Shown here in pieces: positions 22,933 through 32,230 of a stretch of DNA of 64,000 bases. Each line of letters opens with the position of its first letter. The first letter of the stretch is position 1. The DNA is from an uncultured Chlamydiae bacterium (GTDB taxonomy: Bacteria > Chlamydiota > Chlamydiia > Chlamydiales > Rhabdochlamydiaceae), in contig CAIJXB010000049.1 of NCBI GenBank assembly GCA_903824495.1, forward strand, positions 1 to 64,000, written 5' to 3'. Position numbers and translations under genes: made by a program. The notes below the pieces were generated by a model. The model was not told the origin of the DNA. It ran no database searches and worked only from the letters and a program-made list of their open reading frames with translations.

Positions 22933-24429
22933 GTGCAATATATTCTTGCTTTAGATCAAGGAACAACGAGCTCAAGAGCTCTTTTAATCGACCATGAAGG
23001 AAAGGTAAAAGGGAAAGCTCAAAAAGAGTTTAAGCAGATTTTCCCTCAGGCTGGATGGGTGGAACATGACCCTCAAGAAATTTGGTCAACGCAGCTTGCT
23101 GTTTGTATTGAAGTCTTGGCCCATAGTGGCGTGTCCGCAAGAAATATTGCAGGGATCGGCATCACAAACCAAAGAGAAACAACCATTGTTTGGGATAGAG
23201 CAACAGGTATTCCTATTGCTAATGCCATTGTCTGGCAAGATCGAAGAACAACTGAGCTTTGTAGAAGCTTAAAAAATCAAGGACTTGAGCCCCTTTTCAA
23301 TAAAAAGACAGGCCTTCTTCTTGACCCTTACTTTTCAGGAACAAAACTTCATTGGATTTTAAAAAGTGTGCCGGGAGCTTTGGATCGTGCCAAAAGAGGC
23401 GAGCTCGCTTTTGGAACTGTTGATTCATGGCTTGTATGGAAGCTGACCGATGGAAAAGTGCACATCACAGATACAACCAACGCCTCAAGGACCCTTCTTT
23501 ATAACATTTTAGAGCACAAGTGGGACGAAGAGCTTTTAAAAATATTAGAGATCCCCAAAGAAATACTCCCCGAAGTGCGCTCTTGTAGCGAGATCTACGG
23601 AGAAACCTCCCCTGAAGTTTTCTCTTGCAAGATCCCCATCGCCGGTATTGCTGGAGATCAGCAAGCGTCCTTGATTGGACAAGCATGTTTAGAAGAAGGA
23701 ATGGTAAAAAACACCTATGGAACAGGGTGTTTTTTACTGATGAACACAGGGCCCTCCCCTGTCTTTTCACAAAAAAAACTGCTCACAACGATTGCTTACA
23801 CCATCCAAGGAAAAACAGCCTACGCCCTTGAAGGTAGCGTCTTCATTGCAGGAGCTGTTGTTCAGTGGCTAAGAGATGAAATGAACTTCTTTGAAAACTC
23901 CTCTGAAATTGAAGAGCTAGCAAAATCTGTTCCTGACACAAACGGGGTCTATTTTGTTCCGGCATTCACAGGTCTTGGAGCCCCCCATTGGGACCCGTAT
24001 GCAAGAGGAATGATTTTAGGAATCACAAGAGGAACTTCGCAAGGTCATATTGCAAGAGCTGCTCTTGAGAGCATCGCATATCAAGTCGCCGATGTTTTAA
24101 AAGCGATGGAAACCGACGCTCGCATTCCTATCCGTCAGATCAGGGTCGATGGCGGCGCTGTTAAAAACGATCTACTTATGCAGTTCCAAGCGGATCTTTT
24201 GAGTGTGCCTGTCATAAGACCTGTCATTACAGAGCTCACAGCGCTAGGTGCTGCTTACTTAGCAGGTCTTGCTGTTGGTTTTTGGAAAGATAAGCAAGAG
24301 ATCTTAACGTACTGGAAAGCAGAAAAAGAGTTCTCTCCGGTTTTACCTAAAGAAAAGATCCAAAAGAATTACCTTAAATGGCAAAAAGCTGTTGATGTGA
24401 CTCAGAGCTGGGAAGAAAAAAACGAATGA
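22933..24429 (+). CDS. glpK: Glycerol kinase
   Basis: Phosphorylates glycerol to glycerol-3-phosphate with ATP. FGGY-family features: [16 protein letters not shown] (phosphate 1), [52 protein letters not shown] and the adenosine motif [19 protein letters not shown]. The start is GTG 22933, preceded by GGGAGGA; the longer open frame from 22879 adds residues absent from the family. The 498-aa length fits. Overlaps glpD by ATGA. The fructose-1,6-bisphosphate and EIIA control sites were not assessed. Confidence 0.93.
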   Translation: MQYILALDQGTTSSRALLIDHEGKVKGKAQKEFKQIFPQAGWVEHDPQEIWSTQLAVCIEVLAHSGVSARNIAGIGITNQRETTIVWDRATGIPIANAIVWQDRRTTELCRSLKNQGLEPLFNKKTGLLLDPYFSGTKLHWILKSVPGALDRAKRGELAFGTVDSWLVWKLTDGKVHITDTTNASRTLLYNILEHKWDEELLKILEIPKEILPEVRSCSEIYGETSPEVFSCKIPIAGIAGDQQASLIGQACLEEGMVKNTYGTGCFLLMNTGPSPVFSQKKLLTTIAYTIQGKTAYALEGSVFIAGAVVQWLRDEMNFFENSSEIEELAKSVPDTNGVYFVPAFTGLGAPHWDPYARGMILGITRGTSQGHIARAALESIAYQVADVLKAMETDARIPIRQIRVDGGAVKNDLLMQFQADLLSVPVIRPVITELTALGAAYLAGLAVGFWKDKQEILTYWKAEKEFSPVLPKEKIQKNYLKWQKAVDVTQSWEEKNE

Positions 24430-25991
24430 ACCGAGATCAAAACTTAAAACTGCTAGAAGAGCTTCCTGAGAGTTGGGATGTTTTGATCATAGGAGGCGGA
24501 GCCACAGGCCTTGGAGCCGCGGTTGATAGTGCTTCTCGTGGCTTTAAAACGTTGCTGCTTGAGCAGCACGATTTTGCTAAGGCAACCTCAAGCCGTAGCA
24601 CGAAACTGATCCATGGGGGCCTTAGATACTTGCAGCAAGGAAATTTATCACTTGTTATTGAAGCTCTTAGAGAGCGAGGTCTTCTTTGTCAGAACGCCCC
24701 CCATTTAGTCCATCCACTCCCCTTCTTGGTTCCGAGCTACAAATGGTGGGAAGGTCCTTTTTATGGTATTGGAGTGAAGCTCTATGACTTTTTAGCAGGA
24801 AGTTTGGGGCTTCAAGCCTCTGAGCATTTGGATACCAAAGAAACGCTAAAAAAGATTCCAACGTTAGAGCCTGAACATTTACGAGGCGGCACGATCTATT
24901 ATGATGGGCAATTTGATGATGCAAGACTTGCAATCACCTTAGCACGTACGGCCACAGATCTTGGCGGAACTCTCATCAATTACATCAAAGTAGTAAGCCT
25001 TATCAAAAAAAAGGGTCATATTGTCGGTGTCAAAGTAAAAGATCAGACAAATGGCAAAGAGTACAAACTTAAAAGCAAAGTGATCATCAATGCAACAGGC
25101 GCATTTTCCGATCACATCCGCCGCATGGATGATAAAAAGGTCTTGTCTTTAGTTGCTCCAAGTCGCGGTACTCATCTGGTGCTTCCAAAGGAGTTTTTAC
25201 CGTCTAACATTGCTATCTTGATCCCTCAAACAGATGACAACAGGGTTCTTTTTCTAGTTCCTTGGCATGATAAGGTCTTGCTTGGGACAACCGATATACC
25301 GATTAGCAAGGTGTCATTAGAGCCTCATGCTTTAAAAAAAGAGATCTCCTTTTTACTCAAACACGCAGCGCGTTATTTGAGTAAAGAGCCAAAGCTCTCT
25401 GATGTCTTAAGTGTATTTACAGGGATCAGGCCTCTTGTCAAATCAGATGAAAAAAGCGCAACTTCTGCGCTTTCTCGGGATCATAGGATCCTTGTCTCTG
25501 CATCAGGACTCATTACCATAGCAGGTGGCAAGTGGACAACGTATCGTCAAATGGCAGAAGATGTCATTGATAAGGCGATCCAAACAAGTTCACTTCCAGA
25601 TCATCCTTGTATTACAAGAACGCTTCCTTTACATGGATTTACTGACAAAAAAATGGATCTACAAGATCCTTGGAGCCTCTATGGATCTGATAGTGCAATA
25701 TTAGAGTCGATGATCCAAAAAGAAGGAAAACATTTAGATAAGTGTATTCATCCAAGACTCCCCTATAAACAAGTAGAAGTCGTCTTTGCTGCTCGCAAAG
25801 AAATGGCACTTACTGTTGAAGATGTTTTGGCTCGTAGAACGAGGTCCCTTCTTTTAGATGCAAAGGCAAGTATTGAAGCGGCGCCGCTTGTTGCTAAGCT
25901 CTTAGCTAAAGAGCTTAAAAAAAATGAAACTTGGGAGCAAGAACAGATCAAGGCCTATTTGGAAACGGCTAAGTCCTATAGGATCCCTTGA
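24426..25991 (+). CDS. glpD: Aerobic glycerol-3-phosphate dehydrogenase
   Basis: Membrane-associated flavoprotein oxidising glycerol-3-phosphate to DHAP and passing electrons to quinone. Seen: the N-terminal Rossmann FAD motif [53 protein letters not shown] and [18 protein letters not shown]. It is 521 aa, normal for GlpD. Electrons could be used by the cytochrome bd oxidase encoded at 58.9-61.3 kb. The 3-prime end overlaps the convergent hypothetical gene by 16 bp. Confidence 0.92.
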   Translation: MNRDQNLKLLEELPESWDVLIIGGGATGLGAAVDSASRGFKTLLLEQHDFAKATSSRSTKLIHGGLRYLQQGNLSLVIEALRERGLLCQNAPHLVHPLPFLVPSYKWWEGPFYGIGVKLYDFLAGSLGLQASEHLDTKETLKKIPTLEPEHLRGGTIYYDGQFDDARLAITLARTATDLGGTLINYIKVVSLIKKKGHIVGVKVKDQTNGKEYKLKSKVIINATGAFSDHIRRMDDKKVLSLVAPSRGTHLVLPKEFLPSNIAILIPQTDDNRVLFLVPWHDKVLLGTTDIPISKVSLEPHALKKEISFLLKHAARYLSKEPKLSDVLSVFTGIRPLVKSDEKSATSALSRDHRILVSASGLITIAGGKWTTYRQMAEDVIDKAIQTSSLPDHPCITRTLPLHGFTDKKMDLQDPWSLYGSDSAILESMIQKEGKHLDKCIHPRLPYKQVEVVFAARKEMALTVEDVLARRTRSLLLDAKASIEAAPLVAKLLAKELKKNETWEQEQIKAYLETAKSYRIP

Positions 25992-27178
25992 GGGAATTCT
26001 CTATCCTGCATCGCGTTAATCTCCTGCAGTAGATATTGATCAGGTAGCTGTTCAAAAGTTTGTCTCATCTGAGCAAAGGTCTTTGAAAGCACAGAAAGAA
26101 ATCTGTTTTTTGTTTCCTCTTTTGGCCCTATGCCTGTAACTCCAACCATTCTCAAGAAAGAAGTGGTTATAGAAGTCTCTTCAACAGGAAGAGATTTTAC
26201 CATTTGGATTGATCCATAAGCTGAGGTAAGTAAAGAGTCGTAAGCATATCTGCAAAGTGTTTGGTCATCGTTTGTAATTTCTGCTACCGTTTCAATTTGT
26301 CTATTAAAAATAGTGAAAAACACCTCAAGTTTATCTTTTTTTAAAGTTTCGTCAGGCACTTCAGCAAGAAGTCTCATTGCTACATCAAGAGCATGATAAT
26401 TGCTTCGTCGAACCTCCGTATAAGTTCTATCTTCACCTACAGCTCCCATTTTGAAAAGAGAATCAACAATCGATGCAAGAGCTTGAGTGATTTCTCTTTC
26501 ATCATGGAGCCGGGCTGCAATTGGAATGATGCCGATAAGATTCATTTGAGTGCTAAACATGAATAAGCTTCTCTCTTGCGGATTTTCGATTGTAGATCCA
26601 ATTTTAACGATTTTTGCAAGATTTTCGAAGCGAACTTTGACTCTAACGGGAGTCATTTGTGATGTTATCTTATTTGTAAGAGAAATCAGCATATCCAATT
26701 GAGGGGATGGATTTTTAATAACACTTACAAGCTCTATAGCTTGATCGATTCCTTCAATAGTAGGAGCGTTCATCAGATCATCGACCAGCTTTTTTATCTT
26801 TGGTGATACCTCATTCAAATTACGAACGAATCCCTTGGCAATAGAAAGCGAGTGATTTTTATAATCCGTTACCTTTACAAAGGTTTGAGCGTCTCTCAAT
26901 TGAGATCGTATGATTCTTAAATCTCTTTGTATTTTTGTATCGTTTACTTGAACAATCACCTCTTCAAAAATTTGTCCAATTGTAAAAAGAGGATTGCGTC
27001 TTTTTTCGACCGTAAAATGAAAGGGTCTTGAGATTAGCTTTACATTGTTAACAGCTTCAGGATCGTACTTCAAAACATCTTCCAATATGAGAAGCAATGT
27101 GTCAGTCCTATCTGGATTTAGGACTTGGTCTTCGCTATTTGCCGTGGCGGCAATATTTTGAGTGCTATTCACATTCAT
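25976..27178 (-). CDS. Conserved-looking hypothetical alpha-helical protein
   Basis: No family recognised. The 400-aa sequence is soluble, mostly helical and has no signal peptide or membrane segment. Residues about 27-63 (TLLLILEDVLKYDPEAVNNV, then KLISRPFHF) have a hydrophobic spacing reminiscent of an F-box (L..ILxxL...d....v..v.r.f...), and the rest could form helical repeats. This likeness is weak and is offered only as a lead. Convergent with glpD, with overlapping 3-prime ends. An AT-rich 115-bp gap separates it from prfC. Confidence 0.5.
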   Translation of the reverse strand: MNVNSTQNIAATANSEDQVLNPDRTDTLLLILEDVLKYDPEAVNNVKLISRPFHFTVEKRRNPLFTIGQIFEEVIVQVNDTKIQRDLRIIRSQLRDAQTFVKVTDYKNHSLSIAKGFVRNLNEVSPKIKKLVDDLMNAPTIEGIDQAIELVSVIKNPSPQLDMLISLTNKITSQMTPVRVKVRFENLAKIVKIGSTIENPQERSLFMFSTQMNLIGIIPIAARLHDEREITQALASIVDSLFKMGAVGEDRTYTEVRRSNYHALDVAMRLLAEVPDETLKKDKLEVFFTIFNRQIETVAEITNDDQTLCRYAYDSLLTSAYGSIQMVKSLPVEETSITTSFLRMVGVTGIGPKEETKNRFLSVLSKTFAQMRQTFEQLPDQYLLQEINAMQDREFPQGIL

Positions 27179-27293
27179 AAAAAAACCAACAAATTTAATA
27201 TAATTATCAATAAATTATATCAAATTTAAAATAAAAACTCAATTACAGCGATTAATTTAAAAAGACCGCCTAAAGCACCTAAATACAAGCAAC

Positions 27294-28895
27294 TTACACT
27301 ACTACATCAACTAGCTGATGGTTCGGGTTTTGCTTCATGCAGTACTGCTTTTCCCAGACCCCTGCAAAAAGGGCCATAGGGCGCCCTTTTTGGTCCTGGA
27401 CAACGCCTGAGCTGGATGATTTAACAAAGGTCTTCATGTCTCCTATGATCCAAGCACTACACTGGTAGGAAAGAAAAGAGACGGACGTATCGACACCATA
27501 CTCATCTCGCAGGCGGTATTGCATCACTTCAAACTGAAGTTGGCCCACTGCGGCGAAGATCAGGTCTCCGATGCCATCATAAGGTCTTAACATCTGAATG
27601 GCACCTTCACTAACAAGCTGAGCAACACCTTTATCAAAAGACTTTCTTTTGCCGACATCTTTAGGATGGATCTTAGCAAAGATCTCTGGCTGGAACTGAG
27701 GAAGCGGCTTAAAGGAAAATCCCCCATTCACAGAAATGGTATCGCCAATAGAGAAGAAATCAGGATTGATCACTCCAATGACATCACCAGGGTACGCAAA
27801 ATCTAAAGTGGTCCTCTCCCCTGCCACCATCCCGTGAGGATGGGATAAGCGGATCGATTTTGAGAGGCGCTCATTTTTTACAACTAAGTTCCTTTCAAAA
27901 CGACCAGAACAAATACGAATGAACGCCATGCTATCGCGATGGTTTTTATCCATGTTCGCCTGCAGTTTAAACACATATCCACTAAAAGGCTCTTTTACTG
28001 GATCGACGGCAATTTCAGTGCCATCTGTGCGGTTTGCTAGTCTTGCGTGAGGACATGGTGCAAGTTCGATGAAAGCATCAAAAAAAGGTTCGACTCCAAA
28101 GTTTGTTAAAGCAGAAGCAAAAAAGACAGGAGTGACATCCCCTGCTAAAAATTCAGATTTAGCAAAAGGATTTCCAGCTAGCTCTAAAAGCTCGAGTTCT
28201 CCGATAAGAGCCTCGTGCTCTTCTTTGCCAATTCTATCTTGAGCTTCCTGGCTATGAAGAGGAATTCTTGAGATATCAGCCTTTTGAGCTCCACCTACAG
28301 ATGTCTTGGTAAAAAAGATACATTCTTGGGTGATCCTATCTACAACCCCTTTAAAATCCCTACCATTTCCAATCGGCCAGTTCATCGCAAAGGAATGAAT
28401 CTGAAGCACGTTTTCCACTTCATTCATGAGATCAAGAGGCTCTCTTCCTGGCATATCCATTTTGTTAATGAATGTAAGAACAGGAATTTTTCTGAGCCTA
28501 CATACTTCAAATAGCTTTCTTGTTTGTTTTTCTACCCCTTTGGAAGCATCGATCACCATGATGGCGCAATCAGCAGCTGTTAAAGTGCGGTAGGTGTCTT
28601 CAGAAAAGTCTTCGTGCCCAGGCGTGTCCAAAACGTTGATCTTGGCATTTTTGTAGGTAAATTGCATGGCTGAAGATGTGATCGAGATCCCTCTTTCTTG
28701 CTCCATCGCCATCCAGTCAGAAGCTGCTGCCTTCCTCCCCTTTCTCCCCTTCACAATCCCCGCCGTTTGTAGCATGCCGGAGTATAAAAGAAGCTTTTCA
28801 GTTAAAGTGGTCTTTCCCGCATCCGGGTGGCTGATGATCGCAAAAGTGCGCCTTTTAGCGATCTCTTCAGAAATGTTGTCTAAGGAATCTGTCAT
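27294..28895 (-). CDS. prfC: Peptide chain release factor 3
   Basis: GTPase that recycles RF1/RF2 from ribosomes after termination. G motifs: SHPDAGKTTLTEKLL (P-loop), the RGISITSSAM switch, DTPGHEDFSEDTYR and FINKMDMPGREPLDL. The start at 28895 (MTDSLDNISEEIAKRR) matches the family N-terminus and gives 533 aa, close to the usual 529; the longer open frame upstream adds 78 residues unlike RF3 and runs into the divergent gene's control region. C-terminal domains (QFEVMQYRLRDEYGVD) are intact. Confidence 0.93.
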   Translation of the reverse strand: MTDSLDNISEEIAKRRTFAIISHPDAGKTTLTEKLLLYSGMLQTAGIVKGRKGRKAAASDWMAMEQERGISITSSAMQFTYKNAKINVLDTPGHEDFSEDTYRTLTAADCAIMVIDASKGVEKQTRKLFEVCRLRKIPVLTFINKMDMPGREPLDLMNEVENVLQIHSFAMNWPIGNGRDFKGVVDRITQECIFFTKTSVGGAQKADISRIPLHSQEAQDRIGKEEHEALIGELELLELAGNPFAKSEFLAGDVTPVFFASALTNFGVEPFFDAFIELAPCPHARLANRTDGTEIAVDPVKEPFSGYVFKLQANMDKNHRDSMAFIRICSGRFERNLVVKNERLSKSIRLSHPHGMVAGERTTLDFAYPGDVIGVINPDFFSIGDTISVNGGFSFKPLPQFQPEIFAKIHPKDVGKRKSFDKGVAQLVSEGAIQMLRPYDGIGDLIFAAVGQLQFEVMQYRLRDEYGVDTSVSFLSYQCSAWIIGDMKTFVKSSSSGVVQDQKGRPMALFAGVWEKQYCMKQNPNHQLVDVVV

Positions 28896-28965
28896 GTTTC
28901 TACTGTAGATGTTAAATGGGAAAAGTGTCATTGTATCCATCTTTAGAGTTTTCTTACAGGTCTTT

Positions 28966-29943
28966 ATGTTCAAAAAAGCATTATTATTATCATTGTTTAC
29001 AGGTTCTACTATGACTATGGCTACGGCTGACACAAAAGCAGCTTTTGATCTCGGCTCCGGAATGTTTAGGGTCCTAGTTGCCGATGTGGAAGGCAAAAAG
29101 ATCCAAATTAGATATTCTAAAATGATCAATGTAGCTCTTGCTAAAGACTTACTTGGAAGCTCCGATCAAATGCTCAGTGATGTAATGCAACAGAATGCTC
29201 TAGAGGCTTTAAGAGAGTTGAAGCGCTGCGCAGAAGAGCATGGGGCCACAAGTTTTAAAGGTGTTGCAACAGAAGCCTGTCGCAAAGCCAAAAATGGAGA
29301 GCTCTTTTTAAATCTGCTAAGGCACGGATCTGGAATAGATGATCTGAAGATCATTTCTCAAAAAGAAGAAGGCATTTTAGGGTTTCGTACTGCTATGGCT
29401 TTTTTCCCTAATTTAGATGAGGAGAAACTCATCGCTTGGGATATAGGAGGCGGGAGCTTTCAGCTTACAGCAAAAAATGGAGAAGAATACGAGGTCTATG
29501 GAGCTCCTTTAGGGAACAGCATCGTAACCAAAGTTCTTACAGAAGAGGTAAGAAAAAAGACCTATACTAACGAATCTGTTATTGCGCCCATTACACTTCT
29601 AGAATGCGATGCATTCATAAAAAGCCTTCAAGATAAGATCCCTTCTCCTCCTAGTTGGCTTATAAGCCAATTAGAAGGAGCAACCGTTGTGGCCTTAGCG
29701 GGCACTGGCCCTTTTGCCAAGATAGCGACGTACACCGGATCTGATACTTACACTAAAAAGCAAGTAAAAGGCGTGATTGAACAGATTGCTGGAAATCCTA
29801 AAATTGACAGTGAATTAGTGGAAAGAATCTGTCTTATATACGCTATCATGGAAAAGTTTGGCATGCACGAAATCACGCGTAAACAAAGAGTTGCCGGAAA
29901 CGCTCTGGGACTATTTAGCGCAGAGCTCACCGAGTCTATCTAA
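28966..29943 (+). CDS. Ppx/GppA-family phosphatase with N-terminal signal peptide
   Basis: Exopolyphosphatase/pppGpp phosphatase fold: AAFDLGSGMFRVLVADVEG (phosphate-binding loop), GVATEACRKAKNG, ISQKEEGILGF and AWDIGGGSFQLT, followed by the second-subdomain helices. At 325 aa it is the short form lacking the HD domain. If translation starts at ATG 28966 the protein begins FKKALLLSLFTGSTMTMATA, a plausible Sec signal that would send a normally cytosolic enzyme to the periplasm. An internal ATG 15 codons later, also after an AGG, would give a cytosolic form. Substrate not determinable. The 3-prime end overlaps the convergent carbonic anhydrase gene by 33 bp. Confidence 0.75.
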   Translation: MFKKALLLSLFTGSTMTMATADTKAAFDLGSGMFRVLVADVEGKKIQIRYSKMINVALAKDLLGSSDQMLSDVMQQNALEALRELKRCAEEHGATSFKGVATEACRKAKNGELFLNLLRHGSGIDDLKIISQKEEGILGFRTAMAFFPNLDEEKLIAWDIGGGSFQLTAKNGEEYEVYGAPLGNSIVTKVLTEEVRKKTYTNESVIAPITLLECDAFIKSLQDKIPSPPSWLISQLEGATVVALAGTGPFAKIATYTGSDTYTKKQVKGVIEQIAGNPKIDSELVERICLIYAIMEKFGMHEITRKQRVAGNALGLFSAELTESI

Positions 29944-30579
29944 GATCAACTTGCCCTCTTCTTCATCGATAAGGACAAAGCGGCCAAGGTCTTTTTCATA
30001 GCAGTGGACGTGGGCCGCTGCGATATCAAACCACCAGCCGTGGAGTCTAATCTCTCCTCTTTCTAAGCGCTCACGAACGAACGGATAACTTGCGATGTGC
30101 TCCATTTGCTGGAGAACGTTGACTTGGGAGAGTTGATTTTGCTCAGAAAGGGACGGATCGTATGTAAAACCGTTTCTTACCTTATTTAATGATTCTTCAC
30201 CGTGCTTAAGCCACTGTTTTAAATGGCCGCAGCAATCAGGAGCACCTTCAAGCAAAGTCTTCATAGCGCCGCACTCAGAGTGGCCGCAGATGATGATATC
30301 AAAAACATTTAAGGAATGAACCGCAAATTCAATGACAGCAGAAGAGCTGTGGTCTTGAGAATCAGAGCCACAAGCAGGGATTAGATTGCCGATGTTTCTT
30401 AAAACAAAGAGATCACCTGGGTTCGTAGAAGCAAAGAGATTTGGAACCACACGGCTATCAGAACATGCGATGAAAAGAGAGTCGGGTTTTTGACCCAAAG
30501 CAAGCTTTGCAAAAAGCTCCCGCTTTTCTTTTGTAAGGTTTTGTCTAAAATCTACAATTCCCTGAATTAATTTTCTCAT
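29911..30579 (-). CDS. Beta-class carbonic anhydrase
   Basis: Zinc enzyme interconverting CO2 and bicarbonate. Zinc ligands and dyad are visible: C39 in ACSDSRV with D41 and R43, and H100 and C103 in CGHSECGAM. It is 222 aa, normal for the class. No signal peptide, so cytosolic, where it would supply bicarbonate for carboxylases. Overlaps the 3-prime end of the convergent Ppx-like gene. Confidence 0.9.
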   Translation of the reverse strand: MRKLIQGIVDFRQNLTKEKRELFAKLALGQKPDSLFIACSDSRVVPNLFASTNPGDLFVLRNIGNLIPACGSDSQDHSSSAVIEFAVHSLNVFDIIICGHSECGAMKTLLEGAPDCCGHLKQWLKHGEESLNKVRNGFTYDPSLSEQNQLSQVNVLQQMEHIASYPFVRERLERGEIRLHGWWFDIAAAHVHCYEKDLGRFVLIDEEEGKLILDRLGELCAK

Positions 30580-30689
30580 GTTAAACCCGTTTTAATTAAG
30601 ATTGTGTAAGACAACTATAATAATGAGCATAGTATGCATGACAAGGGCTATAATTGAAAGACTTTTTCCGATCTCAAATAAAAAGTTTA

Positions 30690-31571
30690 CTAAAGTTCTA
30701 ATCTAAGCTCTTCTACCCTAGTGCGTAGCTCTACAGCACTCATCGGAGAAGAACCTAAAAGCATATTTTTAAAAACGGTTAGTTTTCCAAAAATATCTTG
30801 AACTTTGCTGCCTGTAAAAACAAGGTGCATATGGAAGTGCGGGACCGTCTGTCCGGCAGCCCTTCCGGACTTATGAAAAAGATAGGCGTCTTTATCTGAA
30901 TATTTTTGGATCAATCGAGCTGCAAATTGAGAAATTTCTACATATTCTTGAGAAGACAGATCTTCAAATCTCTCCTTATGTGCCTTTGGAATGATAAGAA
31001 AGTGAAGCCTCTCTCCTCCGAAACCAATGGGGGCATAATTGAAAAGAACAGTAACCCTATCCCCTTTTAAGACCCATTGTTTTTCTATGACTTCATCTTT
31101 ACAAAAAGGATCCTCTCCTTGAACCCCACGATCTTGCGGATTTAAGATAGTCTGCTCAAAAAGACGGTCTATGACTTTGGCCTTTTCTTCCATGACTTCG
31201 GGGGGTAAAGCTCCTGAACCAAACGAAATATTCCAAAGGACTGATAGCTGCTGTTGGAAATCCCAAAAGAGAGAATCTTTATAATGAGGTACGATTTCCC
31301 AATGAAAAGATGAAGACTCCTTAGTGTGTTTTCCATAGACTAAATAATCGTCTGCTATCTGGTTTTCCTGCCAAAAAGATACGATCTTTTGAAGATATTC
31401 AAAGGAACTTTCATGATCCGAATCCGTCCACTCCAGAAGAGGACGTTCGGATCCTACTTGTAAAGAGTCATTTGCTATAGGATGTTCAGGTACTTGGACA
31501 AAACAAGAAGCCTCTATAATGGGAGCTGCGCAATAAATCATAAAAAAGAAAATAATTGTTTTTTTGAGCAC
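30690..31571 (-). CDS. Exported HIT-superfamily hydrolase/transferase
   Basis: HIT-family nucleotide-binding enzymes act on nucleoside phosphates through a His triad; here the C-terminal part reads VPHFHMHLVF, preceded by HFLIIPKAHKERFEDLS, the usual HIT layout. The first about 150 residues are an extra domain I do not recognise. The start is set at GTG 31571, preceded by GAGGAG and lying 4 bp after the epmC stop; this gives a signal peptide (LKKTIIFFFMIYCAAPIIEA). The open frame extends 10 codons further, to 31601, inside epmC. A secreted HIT protein is unusual; substrate unknown. Confidence 0.7.
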   Translation of the reverse strand: MLKKTIIFFFMIYCAAPIIEASCFVQVPEHPIANDSLQVGSERPLLEWTDSDHESSFEYLQKIVSFWQENQIADDYLVYGKHTKESSSFHWEIVPHYKDSLFWDFQQQLSVLWNISFGSGALPPEVMEEKAKVIDRLFEQTILNPQDRGVQGEDPFCKDEVIEKQWVLKGDRVTVLFNYAPIGFGGERLHFLIIPKAHKERFEDLSSQEYVEISQFAARLIQKYSDKDAYLFHKSGRAAGQTVPHFHMHLVFTGSKVQDIFGKLTVFKNMLLGSSPMSAVELRTRVEELRLEL

Positions 31572-31575
31572 TATT

Positions 31576-32109
31576 TTAAAGCTCCTCAAGATTAAAGTCA
31601 TCCATAGTAAGAGCTACGCTCGTGCCGTAAAACTGACATAGAGCAGCTCTAAGGCTACTAGCCCTTGGTGATAGTCCCTTTTCACAGTAGGATTTGACCT
31701 GCTCATAGACGGCTGTTTTAAAGGCGGTAGAGTCGGTCTCTTCTCCATTTAGGTTATCGATGCTTAAACGAAAAGGGAACCCTGCTGCGGTAGATAAGAT
31801 CCACTCAATGGCTTGGGGCTTTACTTCAACGCTTTGAAAGAGAGCTTGCTGCTCAGCTGTGCGGCCATCGGGTTCATACCAGTATCCAAAATCGACCTGA
31901 AGACGTCTTTTCTCTCCGGCAATCAGCCAGTGAGAGCACTCATGCAGAGCGCTTGCAAAAAAGCCTCTAGCGAAATAAATGGCGTGATAGGGCCTTGTTT
32001 CGTCAGCCGGTAGATAAATAGGCTCATCCCCTCCCTTTATAAGCTGGGTGTTGTACTCCTTTTCAAAACACTGGTTAAAGATTGTGATCAGATCTTCGTA
32101 CTTATGCAT
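31576..32109 (-). CDS. epmC: EpmC-like elongation factor P hydroxylase
   Basis: EpmC hydroxylates the lysyl-lysine of EF-P after EpmA/EpmB. The match to the family is good: ARGFFASALHECSHWLIAGEKRR with H56 and H60 as probable metal ligands, VDFGYWYEPDGR (about 72-83), VEVKPQAIEWILSTAAGFPF and a Q-F-Y-G-T end. It is 177 aa, close to the E. coli protein. EpmA, EpmB and efp are not in this window. The gene is followed after 4 bp by the exported HIT gene. Confidence 0.85.
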   Translation of the reverse strand: MHKYEDLITIFNQCFEKEYNTQLIKGGDEPIYLPADETRPYHAIYFARGFFASALHECSHWLIAGEKRRLQVDFGYWYEPDGRTAEQQALFQSVEVKPQAIEWILSTAAGFPFRLSIDNLNGEETDSTAFKTAVYEQVKSYCEKGLSPRASSLRAALCQFYGTSVALTMDDFNLEEL

Positions 32110-32111
32110 AG

Positions 32112-32131
32112 CTCTCCCTATAAAGGGAGAG
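32112..32131 (-). promoter_or_regulatory. Hairpin covering the epmC ribosome site
   Basis: CTCTCCCT (32112-32119) and AGGGAGAG (32124-32131) form an 8-bp stem with a 4-nt loop. On the minus strand the 3-prime arm GGGAGAG is the Shine-Dalgarno sequence, only 2 nt before the epmC ATG. A TATACT hexamer on the same strand (32137-32132) may be the -10, in which case the repeat works as DNA rather than RNA. Confidence 0.4.
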
Positions 32132-32230
32132 AGTATAAAGATGTGGCTTAATCTTTTCCTCTAAAAACTGCTAGACAAATTTCCAGGATCAGTCTTAACT
32201 ACTCGCTTTTTCCATACATAAGGCCAAACT

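Noticed and set aside
28896..29129. 78-residue N-terminal extension of RF3
   Set aside because: It is not part of any RF3 and overlaps the divergent Ppx/GppA-like gene and its start region.
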